From Microvirga lenta (GTDB taxonomy: Bacteria > Pseudomonadota > Alphaproteobacteria > Rhizobiales > Beijerinckiaceae): a DNA stretch of 64,000 bases. Positions within the stretch are counted from its first letter, which is position 1, and each line of letters opens with the position of its first letter. Both the position numbers and the translations under genes were made by a program. The notes under the pieces are model-generated. The model did not search any database, was not told the DNA's origin, and saw only the letters and a program-made list of their open reading frames with translations. This document shows positions 62,997-64,000 of this stretch, one piece after another. The stretch is from assembly GCF_020532555.1 (NCBI RefSeq), contig NZ_JAJBBR010000008.1, forward strand, positions 358,411 through 422,410, read 5' to 3'.

Positions 62997-64000
62997 CTAT
63001 GGGTCGCTCGATGCTGCTGCCTTCTTGGCACGCCCGAAACCATCCTGCTTTGGCTTCAAAATAAGGCTCCAATAGCTCGCGCGGCCGGACAGCGAAGCTC
63101 TGAAGCATGTCGCCAGGTCCCCTTGCTTCTGCGCTAGCACGGCGCGGTCGTGGCTCTCCCGGATCGCCTCGGCGGCGGCTTCCGGCAGCGACACCGCGCC
63201 GAGAGCGGCCATCAGGGCGATGCCCGCAGAGCAGTTGTGTGGAGTCGGAACGGACGAAACCGGATCTAGAATTGCCGGCCAACGCTGTGTCAGGTCTCGC
63301 GTCTCGAAGAGGCAGTCGATCTCTCCCCGGCCGTAGCGATCAACGAAGAGATTCCGGCCTGCACGGACAGCCTGCTCGTCCGCCGACAGGGCACGGTTCG
63401 CATCGATCATCGTGTTGAGGAAGCCGCCATCCACCCGGCAGGGATAGGACAGCGCCGCCTCCACAGCCTTGGCAGACAAAATCGGCTTGTATCCCTTCGC
63501 CTTCAGGGTCTCGTCCAATCGCCGCTGGCGATCGTTGGCGTAGGGTTTCAAGATAAGATCGAAATAGCTCGCGCGGCCGGACAGCGAAGCTCTGAAGCAT
63601 GTCGCCAGGTCCCCTTGCTTCTGCGCTAGCACGGCGCGGTCGTGGCTCTCCCGGATCGCCTCGGCGGCGGCTTCCGGCAGCGACACCGCGCCGAGAGCGG
63701 CCATCAGGGCGATGCCCGCAGAGCAGTTGTGTGGAGTCGGAACGGACGAAACCGGATCTAGAATTGCCGGCCAACGCTGTGTCAGGTCTCGCGTCTCGAA
63801 GAGGCAGTCGATCTCTCCCCGGCCGTAGCGATCAACGAAGAGATTCCGGCCTGCACGGACAGCCTGCTCGTCCGCCGACAGGGCACGGTTCGCATCGATC
63901 ATCGTGTTGAGGAAGCCGCCATCCACCCGGCAGGGATAGGACAGCGCCGCCTCCACAGCCTTGGCAGACAAAATCGGCTTGTATCCCTTCGCCTTCAGGG
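62997..64000 (-). CDS. Tandem-repeat protein of unknown function, 3' part (continues past window)
   Basis: At least 334 residues of an open frame that runs off the right edge; the start is not visible. It consists of about 164-residue repeat units. One full unit and parts of its neighbours are visible, identical in amino acids and DNA. Each unit contains ALSYPCRVDGGFLNTMID, NLFVDRYGRGEIDCLFETRDL, a hydrophobic helix (CSAGIALMAALGAVSLPEAAAEAI) and SGRASYFDLILKP. The final unit diverges at the end (YWSLILKPKQDGF). I do not recognise the family. Cysteines are regularly spaced; no signal can be judged without the N-terminus. Confidence 0.7.
   Translation of the reverse strand, partial: LKAKGYKPILSAKAVEAALSYPCRVDGGFLNTMIDANRALSADEQAVRAGRNLFVDRYGRGEIDCLFETRDLTQRWPAILDPVSSVPTPHNCSAGIALMAALGAVSLPEAAAEAIRESHDRAVLAQKQGDLATCFRASLSGRASYFDLILKPYANDRQRRLDETLKAKGYKPILSAKAVEAALSYPCRVDGGFLNTMIDANRALSADEQAVRAGRNLFVDRYGRGEIDCLFETRDLTQRWPAILDPVSSVPTPHNCSAGIALMAALGAVSLPEAAAEAIRESHDRAVLAQKQGDLATCFRASLSGRASYWSLILKPKQDGFGRAKKAAASSDP
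63071..64000. repeat. 492-bp direct tandem repeat, identical copies
   Basis: Sequence 63071-63508 recurs at 63563-64000 with no differences that I can see, offset 492 bp (164 codons), and the second copy is cut by the window edge. Even third-codon positions are conserved, so the duplication is recent or maintained by gene conversion. A larger array may extend beyond the window. Confidence 0.9.

Noticed and set aside
63107..63910. Two identical plus-strand frames of 103 codons (63107 and 63599)
   Set aside because: They are antisense shadows of the tandem repeat units; the minus frame is continuous across units and is the better coding candidate.

Overview
The window is about 64 kb of GC-rich DNA from an alphaproteobacterium. 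Gene content points to Hyphomicrobiales, most likely Methylobacteriaceae and Microvirga-like. The strongest marker is a complete PhyR-NepR-EcfG general stress cassette with matching GGAAC-N16/17-CGTT promoters. HWE/HisKA_2-type signalling and PRC-barrel stress proteins agree with this. The genus is inference; no rRNA or tRNA gene was found.

Layout. (1) 1-4.4 kb: the end of a dipeptide/oligopeptide ABC transporter operon (ATPase tail, binding protein, two permeases), then a small monooxygenase-like protein and an acetamidase/formamidase. (2) 5.9-13.4 kb: housekeeping genes, namely a membrane protein, a DEAD-box RNA helicase, an MFS transporter, glycerol catabolism (glpD, glpK) and a HIT protein. 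(3) 13.7-20.6 kb: a general stress island. phyR and nepR-ecfG are transcribed divergently from overlapping EcfG-type promoters. Around them are small stress or membrane proteins, a PRC-barrel protein, uncharacterised genes and an SDR oxidoreductase, nearly all with their own EcfG-type promoter. Two of these promoters have no ORF behind them. They lead within about 80 nt to strong intrinsic terminators, predicting two C-rich small RNAs. (4) 20.6-31.7 kb: an NCS2 permease, an esterase, a thioredoxin-reductase-like enzyme, a degenerate peptide deformylase-like protein, a CDF transporter coupled to a lipoprotein, a stress/PRC fusion, small membrane proteins, a BrkB-type protein, a pirin and a second secreted PRC-barrel protein. 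(5) 32.1-35.7 kb: a translationally coupled three-gene phosphorelay (PAS histidine kinase, CheY-like regulator, receiver-HisKA_2 kinase).

(6) 35.8-40.1 kb: an accessory stretch with long non-coding gaps, two uncharacterised paired genes, an XRE regulator facing a three-gene module (secreted peptide, unknown, HNH nuclease) across a striking inverted-repeat operator, and small orphans. (7) 40.1-62.8 kb: a surface polysaccharide locus. It holds dTDP-L-rhamnose synthesis (rfbA, rfbD, rfbB, with rfbC separated), at least six glycosyltransferases, a nucleotide-sugar dehydrogenase, a DegT-type aminotransferase, a NeuD-type acyltransferase and a Wzm/Wzt-type ABC exporter, plus two unusual proteins of unknown role. 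(8) 63-64 kb: the 3' end of an unknown gene built of nucleotide-identical 492-bp tandem repeats, running off the window.

How it fits together: the stress island looks like a local EcfG regulon, core regulators plus outputs, and the phosphorelay at 32-36 kb is a plausible but unproven input. The sugar locus should build a rhamnose-containing, probably acylated amino-sugar glycan exported by the ABC pathway. The most notable candidates for something undescribed are the two predicted EcfG-driven C-rich sRNAs, the XRE operator module, the deformylase-like protein with replaced metal ligands, and the tandem-repeat gene.
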